Assembly (NCBI RefSeq): GCF_025905425.1
Contig: NZ_CP109603.1
Span: 5,906,501-5,970,500 of the forward strand
Source: Pseudomonas putida
GTDB taxonomy: Bacteria > Pseudomonadota > Gammaproteobacteria > Pseudomonadales > Pseudomonadaceae
Direction: 5' to 3'
Length of the DNA: 64,000 nt
Part shown: piece after piece, positions 49,638-60,189 of the stretch
How positions within the stretch are numbered: the first letter of the stretch is position 1
Layout: each line of letters opens with the position of its first letter
Notes under the pieces: model-generated
The model's input: only the letters and a program-made list of their open reading frames with translations
Told to the model about the DNA's origin: nothing
Databases searched by the model: none
Program-made: the position numbers and the translations under genes

Positions 49638-52409
49638 TTACGGGATAGGCGCCGGATCCGTCTTGGCTTCCCGGTGATTCGCCCAATACTGGATCAGCTC
49701 GCGCAATTGCGACAACTCAACCGGCTTGGCCATGTGCCCATCCATGCCCGCCAGCTTGGCGCGCTCCTTGTGCTCGGCGAGGATATGCGCGGTCAGCGCC
49801 ACCACTGGCGTTCGCTGACGCTGGTGTGCGGTTTCCCACGCGCGCAGTTGCTGGGTTGCCGAGAAACCGTCCAACACGGGCATCTCGCAGTCCATCAGCA
49901 CCAGGTCATAACGCTGCGCTTTCATCGCTTGCAACGCCTCTTCACCATTACAGGCCGTGTCTGGCTCCAGGTTGAGCTTGCCGAGCATGCCGCGGATTAC
50001 TTTGGTCGAGATGCTGTTGTCTTCGGCGACCAGCACGCGGAAGTCGCTGGGCAGGTCCAAGGCTTGCGGGATGCCGGGGAGGGTGGCTGGCACCGCTTGC
50101 TCACGGCCGCGCTGGGCCAACTCTTCGGCCAGGGTGGTCTTCAGTGTATAGCCCGCCACCGGTTTGGCGAGGATCCGCTTGACCCCGGCATTGCGCGCGA
50201 TGACCTTGCTCGGTGCATTGCTGATGCCGGTGAGCATCACCACCAGGATGTCGTGGTTCAGGCTTGGGTCTTCCTTGATCTTGGCGGCCAACTGCATACC
50301 GGTCATGCCGGGCATGTTCTGGTCCAGTAGCACGGCATCGAAGTAGTCGCGCAAGTGGGCCTTGGTGCGCAGCAACGCCAGCGCTTCCTTGCCGGACGGC
50401 ACTGCGCTGACATTCATGCCCCACGCGCTGCACTGCTGCACCAGCACCTTGCGGCAGGTGTCGTTGTCGTCCACCACCAGGACACGGGCATCGCGTAGCG
50501 GCCCGTCGAGGTCGGCTGGGGGTTGTTCCAGGCGCGAAGGGTCCAGCGGCAGGGTCAGCCACAGCGTGTTGCCCATGCCACTGCTGCTCTTGATGCCGAA
50601 TTCGCCCTGCATCAGGCCGATCAGTTGCTTGGCGATGACCAGCCCGAGGTGGCCACCCAGCTTGTTGCTGGAGAGGAAGTGGTGGCTGTGCAGCTCGGCT
50701 TGCAACAGCGCTTCGCGTTCGGCGGCCGGCAACGGTTCGCCGCTGTCCTGCACGGCAATGCGCAAGCGCGGCGCGGCGCCGCGCTGGTCGAGTGCCACCA
50801 CCAGCAGGATTTCCCCCTGGTCGGTGTTTTTCAGGGCATTTTCCAGCAGGCTCGACAGCGCCTGACGCAGGCGCGTCGGGTCGCCACTGATCACGCGCGG
50901 CACCTGTGGCTGGGTAAAGCTGATTAGCTCGATGTTCTGCTGCTCGGCCTTTGCCCGGAAGATGTTCAGGCAGTCCTCGATCAACGCATTGAGGTCGAAC
51001 TGCACATCGTCCAATTCGATCTGCCGTGACTCCAGCTTGGAGATGTCGAGAATCTCGTTGATCAGCGTCAGCAGCTCGTTGCCGGCGCTGTGGATGGTCT
51101 GCACATAATCGCGCTGCTTGACCGACAGCGGCGTGCCGAGCAGCAGCTCGGTCATGCCTAGCACGCCGTTCATCGGGGTGCGGATTTCGTGGCTGATCTT
51201 GGCCAGGAACTCGGCCTTGGCGTTGATCTCGGCATCGCTGGCAGCCAGGGCGCGGCTGGCGCTGAAGCGCTCTTCGCTCATGCGCCGCAGGCGTTCGCTG
51301 ACCGCCAGGTTGAGCAGCAGGCCGCAGATGACGGTCAGGCCCATGAGCACGCACAGCAGCCAGGGCGTCGACGTACGGGTCAGGCCCAGTAGTGCTGGCA
51401 GCAATACCAGGCCGCCGAGGTTGTAGACCCCCATGGCGAGGGTGAACAGGCGTGCGGGCGCGTAGCCCTTGTACCAGTGATAGGCGCTGACCAGCAGCAT
51501 GCTGACGCTGCCCAGGGCCAGCAGGGCATAAGTCATCAGGTTGAGTGGCAAGGTGTCGACGAACAGCAGCACCAGGCCGCTGAGCGCAGCCACCAGCATC
51601 TCGCCTTGCAACAGGCGGTTCAGCCGCGGCGAATGGCACGGCGCGAAAAAATGCAGGGTGAAATACAGGCCGGCCAGGCCCGCGAGGACCAGCGTGAGGT
51701 AGGCGGCTGGCGTTTGCGCGCTATGCCACACATGCCACCAAGGGCCGCTGAGGTTGAGCAGGATCAACCCGCTGAGCATCATCAGCCCGTGGTACACGGC
51801 CAGAATCAAGGTGGTGCTGGAGCGGCTGTAGAGGAAGCGGATCAGGTTGTGCAGGATCAGCATCACCAGGCCGCCGAAGAGCATGCCGAACAGCAGCGGT
51901 TGGCTTTGGTCCGAGGCGGCCACGGCAGCGGGCTCCAGGCTGATGGCCGGGCGCAGCTGGTGCTCGGAGACCAGACGCAGGTAGATGTCCAGCGGCTGCT
52001 TGCTGTTGGGCAGTGGCAGCACATGGTCGCTGCCGCGCAGGGTCGGGCTGGCATTGCCGGCCTGGCGCCCGTGGTGCAGCTGACGGAGTAATTTGTCGCC
52101 ATCGAGGGCGTAGAGGTCCAGGCCTGAAAGGTCTGGGGCGAACACCCGTAGCAGTTGCTCCTGATCGCCGGGTTCCAGGCGATAGTGCAGCCACAGGGCT
52201 TGTTCTGCGGGGGCCGCATCCAGGTCGCCGAGCAGCAGTGGGCTGAACTGGTTGCGATAGCGATCGGAGCGCACGTCGCTCAATTGCAGGTTGGCCTGTT
52301 CGTCGAGCAGAACGGACCAGCCTCCGCCCTCGTCGGCCGAGGCCGGGAGCAGGCAGAGCAAGGTCAGCAAGCTGACGATCAGAGCTGTGGCAATCCGAAG
52401 CCGACGCAC
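49638..52409 (-). CDS. retS: RetS-type hybrid sensor histidine kinase
   Basis: 923-residue membrane sensor. Signal sequence 1-25, periplasmic 7TMR-DISMED2 domain (about 30-165), seven membrane helices (about 172-370), HisKA with His407 (SHEIRTPMNG), a HATPase domain (about 505-625) and two receiver domains with Asp696 (LLDQNMPG) and Asp840 (LMDCEMPV). This architecture, length and the neighbouring purD match P. aeruginosa RetS, which blocks GacS and so controls the switch between acute and chronic lifestyles. The G1 box is DSGEPL rather than DTGxGI, consistent with weak or absent autokinase activity. Confidence 0.88.
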   Translation of the reverse strand: MRRLRIATALIVSLLTLLCLLPASADEGGGWSVLLDEQANLQLSDVRSDRYRNQFSPLLLGDLDAAPAEQALWLHYRLEPGDQEQLLRVFAPDLSGLDLYALDGDKLLRQLHHGRQAGNASPTLRGSDHVLPLPNSKQPLDIYLRLVSEHQLRPAISLEPAAVAASDQSQPLLFGMLFGGLVMLILHNLIRFLYSRSSTTLILAVYHGLMMLSGLILLNLSGPWWHVWHSAQTPAAYLTLVLAGLAGLYFTLHFFAPCHSPRLNRLLQGEMLVAALSGLVLLFVDTLPLNLMTYALLALGSVSMLLVSAYHWYKGYAPARLFTLAMGVYNLGGLVLLPALLGLTRTSTPWLLCVLMGLTVICGLLLNLAVSERLRRMSEERFSASRALAASDAEINAKAEFLAKISHEIRTPMNGVLGMTELLLGTPLSVKQRDYVQTIHSAGNELLTLINEILDISKLESRQIELDDVQFDLNALIEDCLNIFRAKAEQQNIELISFTQPQVPRVISGDPTRLRQALSSLLENALKNTDQGEILLVVALDQRGAAPRLRIAVQDSGEPLPAAEREALLQAELHSHHFLSSNKLGGHLGLVIAKQLIGLMQGEFGIKSSSGMGNTLWLTLPLDPSRLEQPPADLDGPLRDARVLVVDDNDTCRKVLVQQCSAWGMNVSAVPSGKEALALLRTKAHLRDYFDAVLLDQNMPGMTGMQLAAKIKEDPSLNHDILVVMLTGISNAPSKVIARNAGVKRILAKPVAGYTLKTTLAEELAQRGREQAVPATLPGIPQALDLPSDFRVLVAEDNSISTKVIRGMLGKLNLEPDTACNGEEALQAMKAQRYDLVLMDCEMPVLDGFSATQQLRAWETAHQRQRTPVVALTAHILAEHKERAKLAGMDGHMAKPVELSQLRELIQYWANHREAKTDPAPIP

Positions 52410-52544
52410 TACGAAATCCCTTCTTAGCCGAGGTGCCGGATACTAACTATGCGCGGCGCGCCAACTCGAAGGCAAGGCCCACACAGGGCCCTGTCGACGA
52501 GCCGAAGGCCGTGGGCGCAAGGCGTCACGGCACTTCGGTAAAGG
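52410..52544. other. 135-bp spacer between purD and retS
   Basis: Lies downstream of purD and upstream of retS, both on the minus strand. It holds a GGGCCCTGTG-type inverted segment near 52475-52495. No clear terminator with a U-run was seen. Confidence 0.4.
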
Positions 52545-53840
52545 TTACTGCTGGTGTTCACCGCGCTCGCGGGCGATGGCCCGGTAGCCGATGTCGGTAC
52601 GGTAGAAGCTGCCGTCCCATTTGACCTGCTCTGCCAGGCGGTAGGCCTGCTGCTGAGCGGCTTCGACGGTCTCGCCCAGGGCGGTGGCGCAGAGCACACG
52701 GCCGCCGGCGGTCACCACCTGGCCATCTTTGAGGGTAGTGCCAGCATGGAACACCTTGCCTTCGAGCTTGGCCGCTGCGTCCAGGCCGCTGATCGCGTCA
52801 CCTTTGGCGTAGTCGCCTGGGTAGCCACCGGCAGCCAGCACAACGCCCAGGCTCGGCCGTGGGTCCCACTGGGCTTCAACCTTGTCCAGGGCCTTGGCGA
52901 AAGCCGCTTCGATCAGCAGCACCAGGCTCGATTCGAGGCGCAGCATGACCGGTTGGGTTTCCGGGTCGCCGAAGCGGCAGTTGAACTCGATGACCTTGGG
53001 GTTGCCCGCCTTGTCGATCATCAGGCCGGCATACAGGAAGCCGGTGTAGACGTTGCCTTCCTCGGCCATGCCGCGCACGGTTGGCCAGATGACCTGGTCC
53101 ATCACGCGCTGGTGCACGTCGGCGGTAACCACCGGGGCAGGGGAGTAGGCGCCCATGCCACCGGTGTTCGGGCCGGTGTCGGCGTCGCCGACGCGTTTGT
53201 GGTCCTGGCTGGTGGCCATCGGCAGCACGTTGTGGCCGTCGACCATGACGATGAAGCTGGCTTCTTCGCCGTCCAGGAACTCTTCGATCACCACACGCGA
53301 GCCGGCATCGCCAAAGGCGTTGCCTGCCAGCATGTCACGCACGGCGTCTTCGGCTTCCTGCAGGGTCATGGCGACGATGACGCCTTTGCCCGCAGCCAGG
53401 CCGTCGGCCTTGATCACAATCGGCGCACCCTTTTCCTGCAGGTAGGCCAGGGCTGGCTCGATTTCGGTGAAGTTCTGGTAGTCAGCGGTCGGGATCTTGT
53501 GACGCGCCAGGAAATCCTTGGTGAAGGCCTTGGAGCCTTCCAGCTGCGCCGCGCCCTTGGTAGGGCCGAAGCAGTCCAGGTTACGGCTGCGGAACAGGTC
53601 GACGACACCGGCGACCAGTGGCGCTTCAGGGCCGACGATGGTCAGCTGCACGTTCTGTTCGGCGAAGTCGGCCAGTTGCTCCAGGGCATTGACGTCGATG
53701 GCGACGTTTTCGCACTTGGCTTCAGTGGCGGTGCCGGCGTTGCCTGGGGCAACGAAGACTTTCTCGACGCGTGGGTCCTGGGCGACTTTCCAGGCCAGGG
53801 CGTGCTCACGGCCGCCGCTGCCGATGATCAAAACTTTCAT
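52545..53840 (-). CDS. purD: Phosphoribosylamine-glycine ligase (GARS)
   Basis: 431-residue ATP-grasp enzyme joining 5-phosphoribosylamine to glycine in purine synthesis. Landmarks: MKVLIIGSGGREHALAWK at the N-terminus, ATP-grasp core APIVIKADGLAAGKGVIVA (residues about 137-155), GEEASFIVMVDG, GGMGAYSPAPV and the metal-binding FNCRFGDPETQ. The length equals that of other bacterial PurD. It lies downstream of purH, separated by 147 bp that carry a REP pair, and upstream of retS, as in P. aeruginosa. Confidence 0.96.
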   Translation of the reverse strand: MKVLIIGSGGREHALAWKVAQDPRVEKVFVAPGNAGTATEAKCENVAIDVNALEQLADFAEQNVQLTIVGPEAPLVAGVVDLFRSRNLDCFGPTKGAAQLEGSKAFTKDFLARHKIPTADYQNFTEIEPALAYLQEKGAPIVIKADGLAAGKGVIVAMTLQEAEDAVRDMLAGNAFGDAGSRVVIEEFLDGEEASFIVMVDGHNVLPMATSQDHKRVGDADTGPNTGGMGAYSPAPVVTADVHQRVMDQVIWPTVRGMAEEGNVYTGFLYAGLMIDKAGNPKVIEFNCRFGDPETQPVMLRLESSLVLLIEAAFAKALDKVEAQWDPRPSLGVVLAAGGYPGDYAKGDAISGLDAAAKLEGKVFHAGTTLKDGQVVTAGGRVLCATALGETVEAAQQQAYRLAEQVKWDGSFYRTDIGYRAIARERGEHQQ

Positions 53841-53882
53841 GTCAAAACCTCGATTCAGGTGATCTCGAGGCTAGCAGTAGAC

Positions 53883-53960
53883 CTGTGAGAGCGGGCTTGC
53901 CCCGCGAATGCGGCGGTGAATGCACCATCGTATTCGCGGGGCAAGCCCGCTCCCACAGGG
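53883..53960. repeat. REP inverted pair (purH-purD)
   Basis: Units at 53883-53909 and 53931-53960, facing each other, in the gap between purH and purD on the same strand. Confidence 0.9.
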
Positions 53961-53987
53961 CCGTTGCCAGCCCCGGGATCCATGTAA

Positions 53988-55595
53988 TTAGTGGCGGAAG
54001 TGGCGCATACCGGTGAACACCATCGCGATGCCGGCTTCGTCGGCTGCGGCGATGACTTCGGCATCACGCATCGAACCACCTGGCTGGATCACGGCGCTGA
54101 TACCCACTTTAGCCGCATTGTCGATGCCGTCACGGAACGGGAAGAACGCATCCGACGCCATGACCGCGCCTTGTACCTGCAGGCCAGCATGCTCGGCCTT
54201 GATTGCAGCAATGCGCGCGGAGTTGACGCGGCTCATCTGGCCGGCGCCGACGCCGATGGTCTGGCGCTGCTTGGCGTAGACGATGGCGTTGGACTTGACG
54301 AACTTGGCCACTTTCCAGGCGAACACCAGGTCGTGGATCTCTTGCTCGGTCGGCGCACGCTTGGTAACGATTTTCAGGTCATCGGCAGTGATCATGCCGT
54401 TATCGCGGCTCTGTACCAGCAAACCACCGTTGACACGCTTGAAGTCCCAGCCAGCAGTACGCTCAGCGGGCCATTCGCCGCACTCCAGCAGACGTACGTT
54501 CTGCTTGGCGGCAACCACGTCGCGGGCGGCCTGGGAGATTTTCGGGGCGATGATCACTTCGACGAACTGGCGCTCGACGATGGCCTTGGCGGTTTCGCCG
54601 TCGAGCTCGCGGTTGAAGGCAATGATGCCGCCAAAGGCCGACTCGGTGTCGGTGGCGTAGGCCAGGTCGTAGGCCTTGCGGATGCCGCCTTCGTCTTCCG
54701 GTACCACGGCCACGCCGCACGGGTTGGCGTGCTTGACGATGACGCAGGCAGGTTTGACGAAGCTCTTCACGCACTCCAGCGCGGCGTCGGTGTCGGCCAC
54801 GTTGTTGAACGACAACTCTTTGCCTTGCAGCTGGATGGCGGTGGAGATGCTGGCTTCACCCTTCTTGGCTTCGACATAGAACGCCGCGCTCTGGTGCGGG
54901 TTCTCGCCGTAGCGCATTTCCTGGGCTTTGACGAACTGGCTGTTGAAGGTGCGCGGGAACTCGCTGCGCGCTTCTGTGCTCAGGGTGTCCTTGGCTTGGT
55001 CGATGGTGCCCATGTAGTTGGCGATCATGCCGTCATAGGCGGCCGTGTGCTCGAAGGCCTTGAGCATCAGGTCGAAGCGCTGGGCGTAGGTCAGGCCACC
55101 GGCTTTCAGGCCGTCGAGGACGTTGGCGTAGTCGCTGGCGTTGACCACGATGGCAACGTCTTTGTGGTTCTTGGCGGCCGAGCGGACCATGGTCGGGCCA
55201 CCGATGTCGATGTTCTCGATGGCGGTCGGCAGGTCGCAGCCTGGCTTGGAGATGGTGGCTTCGAAGGGGTACAGGTTGACGGCGACCAGGTCGATCGGCT
55301 TGATGCCGTGCTCGTTCATGATGGCGTCGTCGATGCCGCGACGGCCCAGAATGCCGCCGTGGATTTTCGGGTGCAGGGTCTTGACCCGGCCATCCATCAT
55401 TTCGGCGAAGCCGGTGTAGTCGGCCACTTCCACCGCGTTCACGCCGTTATCCTTGAGCAGCTTGTAGGTGCCGCCAGTGGACAGGATCTCGACACCGAGC
55501 TGCTGCAGCTCACGGGCGAATTCGAGGATACCGGTCTTGTCGGAGACGCTGATCAGGGCGCGGCGGACTGGCAGGCGGGTAGTCTGGTCGGTCAT
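53988..55595 (-). CDS. purH: Bifunctional AICAR formyltransferase / IMP cyclohydrolase
   Basis: 535-residue enzyme of the last two steps to IMP. The N-terminal MGS-like cyclohydrolase domain (about residues 5-190) has [28 protein letters not shown] and [12 protein letters not shown]. The C-terminal AICAR transformylase domain includes [25 protein letters not shown] (catalytic Lys-His) and [13 protein letters not shown] 55595 has GGAA upstream; ATG 55607 would add four residues. Follows fis after a terminator-like hairpin. Confidence 0.96.
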   Translation of the reverse strand: MTDQTTRLPVRRALISVSDKTGILEFARELQQLGVEILSTGGTYKLLKDNGVNAVEVADYTGFAEMMDGRVKTLHPKIHGGILGRRGIDDAIMNEHGIKPIDLVAVNLYPFEATISKPGCDLPTAIENIDIGGPTMVRSAAKNHKDVAIVVNASDYANVLDGLKAGGLTYAQRFDLMLKAFEHTAAYDGMIANYMGTIDQAKDTLSTEARSEFPRTFNSQFVKAQEMRYGENPHQSAAFYVEAKKGEASISTAIQLQGKELSFNNVADTDAALECVKSFVKPACVIVKHANPCGVAVVPEDEGGIRKAYDLAYATDTESAFGGIIAFNRELDGETAKAIVERQFVEVIIAPKISQAARDVVAAKQNVRLLECGEWPAERTAGWDFKRVNGGLLVQSRDNGMITADDLKIVTKRAPTEQEIHDLVFAWKVAKFVKSNAIVYAKQRQTIGVGAGQMSRVNSARIAAIKAEHAGLQVQGAVMASDAFFPFRDGIDNAAKVGISAVIQPGGSMRDAEVIAAADEAGIAMVFTGMRHFRH

Positions 55596-55624
55596 TTCGG
55601 ATTCCATAACGCGGTGGAGTCAGC

Positions 55625-55662
55625 AAAAAAGGCGCCTCTGTTCAGGGAGCCGCCTTTTCTGA
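55625..55662 (-). terminator. Rho-independent terminator after fis
   Basis: On the minus strand GGCGGCTC-CCTGAACA-GAGGCGCC followed by TTTTTT: an 8-bp stem with one mismatch and a U-run, between the fis stop codon (55676) and the purH start. Confidence 0.8.
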
Positions 55663-55675
55663 TTGGGATTCTGGC

Positions 55676-55996
55676 TTACAGCAAGTCGTACTGCTTGAGC
55701 TTCTTGCGCAGGGTGCCTCGGTTGAGCCCGAGCATCTCGCTGGCCTTGGTCTGGTTGCCCTTCACGTAGTTCATCACGCTTTCAAGCAGGGGCGCCTCGA
55801 CTTCGGAGAGCACCAGGTTGTACACGTCCGTGACGGTCGCGCCTTCCAGGTGGGCGAAGTAGTTGTGCAGCGCCTTCTCGACGCTGTCGCGAAGGGTCTG
55901 GCCCTCTTCGCTCGGCGTGTTGAGGTGCTGTTTCAGGTTGGCGTTGTCGCTCACGGGCGTTGTTCCACTCACAAATGTCTCGGTCATCATCGTCAT
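55676..55996 (-). CDS. fis: DNA-binding protein Fis
   Basis: 106-residue nucleoid protein and transcription factor. The C-terminal helix-turn-helix (residues about 78-102, [20 protein letters not shown]) is close to E. coli Fis, preceded by the beta-hairpin/helix core. It is slightly longer than E. coli Fis (98 aa) because of the N-terminal segment. Its start overlaps the dusB stop by 4 nt, the usual dusB-fis operon, and a terminator follows. Confidence 0.96.
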   Translation of the reverse strand: MTMMTETFVSGTTPVSDNANLKQHLNTPSEEGQTLRDSVEKALHNYFAHLEGATVTDVYNLVLSEVEAPLLESVMNYVKGNQTKASEMLGLNRGTLRKKLKQYDLL

Positions 55997-57006
55997 GCGG
56001 CCACCCCTTGTCCGTCCTCTGTCTCAAGGCTCTGTCGACGTTCACTGAAAAACGCGCGAACGTTGGCGCACTGCGCTTGTGTGTCTTCCAAAGCATTGAA
56101 CCGGGAGCGAAACTCCTTGCCGCCGGGTCGTGTCACCAGGTACCAGCCAACGTGCTTGCGGGCGATACGTACGCCCATCACATCGCCATAGAAGGCATGC
56201 AGCGCGGCCAGGTGCTCTAGCAGGATGCGTTCCACTTCGTCCAGCTGCGGGGCCGGCAACTGTTCGCCGGTCCGCAGGTAATGCTCGATCTCGCGAAAGA
56301 TCCATGGCCGCCCCTGGGCGGCGCGGCCGATCAACAGGCCATCGACCCCGGTGGCGTCCAGTACCGCCCGGGCCTTTTCTGGCGAAGTGATATCGCCGTT
56401 GGCAAATACCGGGATAGACACCGACTGCTTGATGGCAGCGATGGTGTCGTATTCGGCCTCGCCGGTGTACAGGTCGGCGCGTGTGCGGCCATGCACCGCC
56501 AGCGCCTGGATGCCGGCCTGCTCAGCGATCTTCGCCACATTCAGGCCGTTCTTGTTCGCCCGATCCCACCCTGTGCGGATCTTCAGCGTCACCGGGACGT
56601 CCACGGCGCTTACCACGGCGTGGAGAATCTCGCTGACCAAGGCTTCATCTTTCAATAAAGCAGAGCCTGCAGCTTTGTTGCAGACTTTTTTTGCCGGGCA
56701 GCCCATGTTGATGTCGATGATCTGGGCACCCGCTTCGACGTTGGCCTTTGCCGCCGCCGCCATCATTTGCGCGTCACCACCGGCGATCTGTACCGAGCGT
56801 GGCTCGGGATCGCCTTCGTGGATGCGGCGCAGGCTCGACTTGCGGCTGTTCCACAGGCTCATGTCGCTGGACACCATCTCCGACACCACCATGCCTGCGC
56901 CAAGGCGCTTGCAAAGTGTTCGGAAAGGCTGGTCCGTGACCCCGGCCATGGGGGCGAGGATCAGGTTGTTTCGCAGTGTGTATGGGCCGATGCGTACCGC
57001 CGACAT
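55993..57006 (-). CDS. dusB: tRNA-dihydrouridine synthase DusB
   Basis: 337-residue FMN enzyme reducing uridine in the tRNA D-loop. Family blocks: [20 protein letters not shown] (FMN phosphate side), [23 protein letters not shown] with the catalytic Cys (about residue 100-120), [21 protein letters not shown] and [28 protein letters not shown]. It is promoter-proximal to fis, as in most gamma-proteobacteria. Confidence 0.95.
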   Translation of the reverse strand: MSAVRIGPYTLRNNLILAPMAGVTDQPFRTLCKRLGAGMVVSEMVSSDMSLWNSRKSSLRRIHEGDPEPRSVQIAGGDAQMMAAAAKANVEAGAQIIDINMGCPAKKVCNKAAGSALLKDEALVSEILHAVVSAVDVPVTLKIRTGWDRANKNGLNVAKIAEQAGIQALAVHGRTRADLYTGEAEYDTIAAIKQSVSIPVFANGDITSPEKARAVLDATGVDGLLIGRAAQGRPWIFREIEHYLRTGEQLPAPQLDEVERILLEHLAALHAFYGDVMGVRIARKHVGWYLVTRPGGKEFRSRFNALEDTQAQCANVRAFFSERRQSLETEDGQGVAA

Positions 57007-57146
57007 AGGTGATCCCTGTTGTGGGGCCGAATCTTGGAGTTCGAAAAAGGGTGGGCATGATACCCGCTCTCGGTGACCGGATAAAGATGGATTTGGATAA
57101 AATCTGAACAGTTGCCGGCTTATGACTTTTGGTACGGGTAGGCGAA

Positions 57147-57171
57147 CCTGGGGGCGCGGAGTGCCCCCAGG
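57147..57171. terminator. Hairpin after the DUF3426 gene
   Basis: CCTGGGGGC-GCGGAGT-GCCCCCAGG, a 9-bp perfect stem 10 nt past the stop codon of the zinc-ribbon gene. Lacks a clear U-run. Confidence 0.55.
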
Positions 57172-57180
57172 ATCAGCTGA

Positions 57181-58536
57181 TTACTCCGGCGAGCGGAAGC
57201 TGAGGCTGTAGTTCACAGCCTTGGGGCCCGGATCGAGGATGTCCAGGGCGATGTGGATCGGGGTCTGGCTGGGCATCTCGCCACGCCCGGCCAATTCGCC
57301 GGAGAGGTACTCGCTGGGCTTGAAGCGTCGGCTGGCGATCAACTGGCCATTGAGGTCGGCGAACCGTAGCTCCAGCAGCGGGAACGGCTGGGCGAACGGG
57401 GCGCGGTTGTAGATGATTGCGTCGACGATCAGCGCACCCTTGAAGTCAGGATGGCTGCGCACCACCAGGTTGCTGCTCTTGATGCGTGCAATGTCGACGC
57501 GGGTCGGCACTTGGCAGCCGAACACCGGGCACAATTGCTGGAAGATCGGCCGGTACTGGTCCTGACGGGCCATTTCGTCGAAGTGGAACCAGATGTACTG
57601 GAAGGCCAGAAGGCCTGCTGCCAGCAGCGTCAGCAGCCCCCACAGCAAGCGCTTGCCCCAGTTGGCCTGGGGCTTTTCCCAGCCCAGTTGCAGCGGGTCG
57701 TCGACCACATCGACCAGCGGTTCCTTGCGCGGCGTGCGCTCGGGTTTGCCGGACAAGCCTGGCTCCAGGCGTTCGCCGGGCAGCGGCTCGACCGGGTCGT
57801 CGTCACGGGCTGACAGGTGCAGGTCCAGTTCGTCGTCGTCGCGGGCGTTGAGGCCCTTTTCCGGGGCTGCATCATCGCTGGTGGCGAAGTGCTCGCTGAC
57901 GAACGCATGGTGCTCGTCGGCCTCGATGCCCCGGCGCACGGGCGGCTCATCGTCGATGTCCAGGTCCAGGTGGCCGCCCAGGGTCGGCTCGGTGCGATCA
58001 CCCGGGGCCGGCTCCAGGTCCAGAGGTTCCTGTTCCAGCAGGACCGGTGCAGGGGCCGGCGCCTGTTGTGGCTCGAAGCGGTCGTCGGTGGCGTTGCCGA
58101 ACAGCTTGTCGGCATGCGCGTCCGGCTGATGCTCGTCGCGGCGGGCCTGCAAGCCGTTGTCGGCACGGGCCGGGCGAGACTCGGCAGGGTCGCCGCGCTG
58201 TTCGAGGCGGGCCAGTTCCTGGTCCAGGTCCAGTTCATCCAGGGCCTGGGCGGTGAGGGCCCAGTCTTCCTCGATGGCCAGTGGGCGTTCGCTGACGGGC
58301 GGATCGGGCGTGACCGCAGGCTCGGCGACCGTCTCGGCAGGCGCTGCCGGTGCTGGCGGTGCCACGGGCGCTTCGCCAGCGCCGGGACGGTTCTGCTCCA
58401 GCAGCTGCTTGGCGGCGTTGAACACCTGCAGGCAATGGCCGCAACGCACCACGCCGCGCGCCACACTCAACTGGTGATGGGTGACGCGAAAGCTGGTCTG
58501 GCAATGCGGGCACTGGGTGACGAAACTGTCGGTCAT
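57181..58536 (-). CDS. Zinc-ribbon (MJ0042) and DUF3426 protein
   Basis: 451 residues. N-terminal zinc ribbon CPHC-x24-CGHC (about residues 9-38), a long acidic/low-complexity linker (about 50-280), one membrane helix (LLWGLLTLLAAGLLAFQYIWF, about 305-325) and a C-terminal periplasmic DUF3426 domain. The family is found next to prmA in many pseudomonads; its role is unknown, perhaps linking a metal-binding cytoplasmic tip to the envelope. It lies 40 nt from prmA on the same strand. Confidence 0.82.
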   Translation of the reverse strand: MTDSFVTQCPHCQTSFRVTHHQLSVARGVVRCGHCLQVFNAAKQLLEQNRPGAGEAPVAPPAPAAPAETVAEPAVTPDPPVSERPLAIEEDWALTAQALDELDLDQELARLEQRGDPAESRPARADNGLQARRDEHQPDAHADKLFGNATDDRFEPQQAPAPAPVLLEQEPLDLEPAPGDRTEPTLGGHLDLDIDDEPPVRRGIEADEHHAFVSEHFATSDDAAPEKGLNARDDDELDLHLSARDDDPVEPLPGERLEPGLSGKPERTPRKEPLVDVVDDPLQLGWEKPQANWGKRLLWGLLTLLAAGLLAFQYIWFHFDEMARQDQYRPIFQQLCPVFGCQVPTRVDIARIKSSNLVVRSHPDFKGALIVDAIIYNRAPFAQPFPLLELRFADLNGQLIASRRFKPSEYLSGELAGRGEMPSQTPIHIALDILDPGPKAVNYSLSFRSPE

Positions 58537-58576
58537 GCGGCGATCCGGGGTTATACAGAGGTTATTCTAGGCGCGC

Positions 58577-59455
58577 TTAACGACGGCGACCACTGATGCG
58601 CACCCAACCGTCGCGCACGGCGATCGGGTCCAGCTCGAAGTCGGCGGCGTAGGCAGCAGCCACGTCCTCGCCTTGTTCGGCAAGGATGCCCGACAGAGCC
58701 AGCAGGCCACCAGGGCGAACCAGGCCGGACAGCTGTGGCGCCAGCGCGACCAGCGGGCCGGCAAGGATGTTGGCAACCAGTACGTCGGCCTGCATGGCTG
58801 GCATGTGCTCGGGCAGGTACAACGCCAGCTTCTGATCGGCGATACCGTTGCGCTGGGCATTGTCGCGCGAGGCTTCAATGGCCTGCACGTCGATGTCGGT
58901 ACCGACCGCTTCGCGCGCGCCCAGCAGCAATGCCGCGATGGCCAGAATCCCCGAGCCGCAGCCGAAGTCGAGCACCTGGGTGCCTTCGAGTTGCTGGCCG
59001 TCGAGCCATTCCAGGCACAGGGCAGTGGTCGGATGGGTGCCGGTGCCAAACGCAAGGCCGGGGTCGAGCAGCAAGTTTACCGCGTCCTTTTCCGGGGCTT
59101 CGTGCCAGCTTGGCACGATCCACAGGCGGCGGCCGAAGCGCATGGGCTGGAAGTTGTCCATCCAGCTGCGTTCCCAGTCCTGGTCCTCGATCACTTCGGC
59201 CTGGTGCTCGGGCAGCTCGGTGCCGGTCAGCAGGCGGACGTGGGCGAACACCTGCTCAGGTTCGGCATCGGCCTCGAACAGGGCCAGCAAGTGGGTGTGC
59301 GACCACAATGGTGTGGTGTTGAGGTCGGGTTCGAAGATCGGCTGATCTTCTGCGTCCACGAACGTGACCGAGACCGCGCCGACTTCGAGCAGGGCGTCTT
59401 CGTAGGTTTCGGCTTGTTCCGGGCTGATGGCCAGGCGTACTTGCAGCCAGGGCAT
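58577..59455 (-). CDS. prmA: Ribosomal protein L11 methyltransferase PrmA
   Basis: 292-residue SAM-dependent enzyme that trimethylates L11. N-terminal substrate-recognition domain, then [24 protein letters not shown] motif [20 protein letters not shown] (about residues 163-182) and [17 protein letters not shown] 59455 ([11 protein letters not shown]) gives the family length; the upstream extension is not conserved. Confidence 0.96.
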   Translation of the reverse strand: MPWLQVRLAISPEQAETYEDALLEVGAVSVTFVDAEDQPIFEPDLNTTPLWSHTHLLALFEADAEPEQVFAHVRLLTGTELPEHQAEVIEDQDWERSWMDNFQPMRFGRRLWIVPSWHEAPEKDAVNLLLDPGLAFGTGTHPTTALCLEWLDGQQLEGTQVLDFGCGSGILAIAALLLGAREAVGTDIDVQAIEASRDNAQRNGIADQKLALYLPEHMPAMQADVLVANILAGPLVALAPQLSGLVRPGGLLALSGILAEQGEDVAAAYAADFELDPIAVRDGWVRISGRRR

Positions 59456-59589
59456 GGCGGGCACCTTTGGTAAATCGACAGGGGCAGCCCGAGGCTGCGC
59501 GAAGGCTGGCAGTTTACGCGAGTGTGGGGTGTTTGTGGATTGTATCGGGGGCAAGTCGCGAATGGGGCGCGCAGCGCCCCGACAATCGT

Positions 59590-60045
59590 TCAGACAAAAC
59601 AGAGCGAAAGGGACTCTGCTATATAGGCAGGCTTTTCTTCCCCTTCGATCTCCAGCGTGGCGATAGCCTTGAGCAGCCATTGCCCGGGCTTTTTCTCCAG
59701 CACCTCGGCAAGGTCGACCTTCAGCCGAACCTGGCTGTTCACCTTGACCGGTTGAATGAAGCGCACACTGTCCAGTCCGTAGTTCACGACCATCTTCAGC
59801 CCTTGCGGCAGTATGAGGATGTCGTTCATCAGCGTGGGGATCAGCGACAAGGTCAGAAAGCCATGGGCAATGGTGCCGCCGAAGGGTGTTTTGGCGGCCT
59901 TTTCAGGGTCGACGTGAATGAACTGAAAATCACCCGTGGCCTCGGCAAACAGGTTGATGCGCTGCTGGTCGATGGTCAGCCAGGCGGAACGTCCCAGTTC
60001 CTTGCCAACGTACTGCGAAAGCTCTGTAACCGGTACATAAGGCAT
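59590..60045 (-). CDS. MaoC-family dehydratase ((R)-specific enoyl-CoA hydratase-like)
   Basis: 151-residue hot-dog-fold protein. Catalytic motif [15 protein letters not shown] (Asp and His, about residues 36-50) and [18 protein letters not shown] match (R)-specific enoyl-CoA hydratases. The adjacent FGGTIAHGF is the second active-site element. May act in fatty-acid or polyhydroxyalkanoate metabolism; the substrate is not known. Confidence 0.85.
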   Translation of the reverse strand: MPYVPVTELSQYVGKELGRSAWLTIDQQRINLFAEATGDFQFIHVDPEKAAKTPFGGTIAHGFLTLSLIPTLMNDILILPQGLKMVVNYGLDSVRFIQPVKVNSQVRLKVDLAEVLEKKPGQWLLKAIATLEIEGEEKPAYIAESLSLCFV

Positions 60046-60157
60046 CGCGACTCTCCAGGGTTGTCAGTTGGTACGAAAGTACAAGATCAGCACGGCGAAC
60101 CCTTTCAGTCAAGTTGAGCCTTTTTCGGCGAATATCGGCTTATAGCCGTGGCGTGCT

Positions 60158-60163
60158 TATAAT
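60158..60163 (+). promoter_or_regulatory. Possible -10 element of the lrgA-like gene
   Basis: TATAAT lies 26 nt before the lrgA start. A CGGCT-TAT-AGCCG hairpin covers 60136-60148, where a -35 element would be expected, so the promoter is only tentatively placed. Confidence 0.35.
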
Positions 60164-60189
60164 GGCCGCCATGCCCGAGGGAGATGCTT

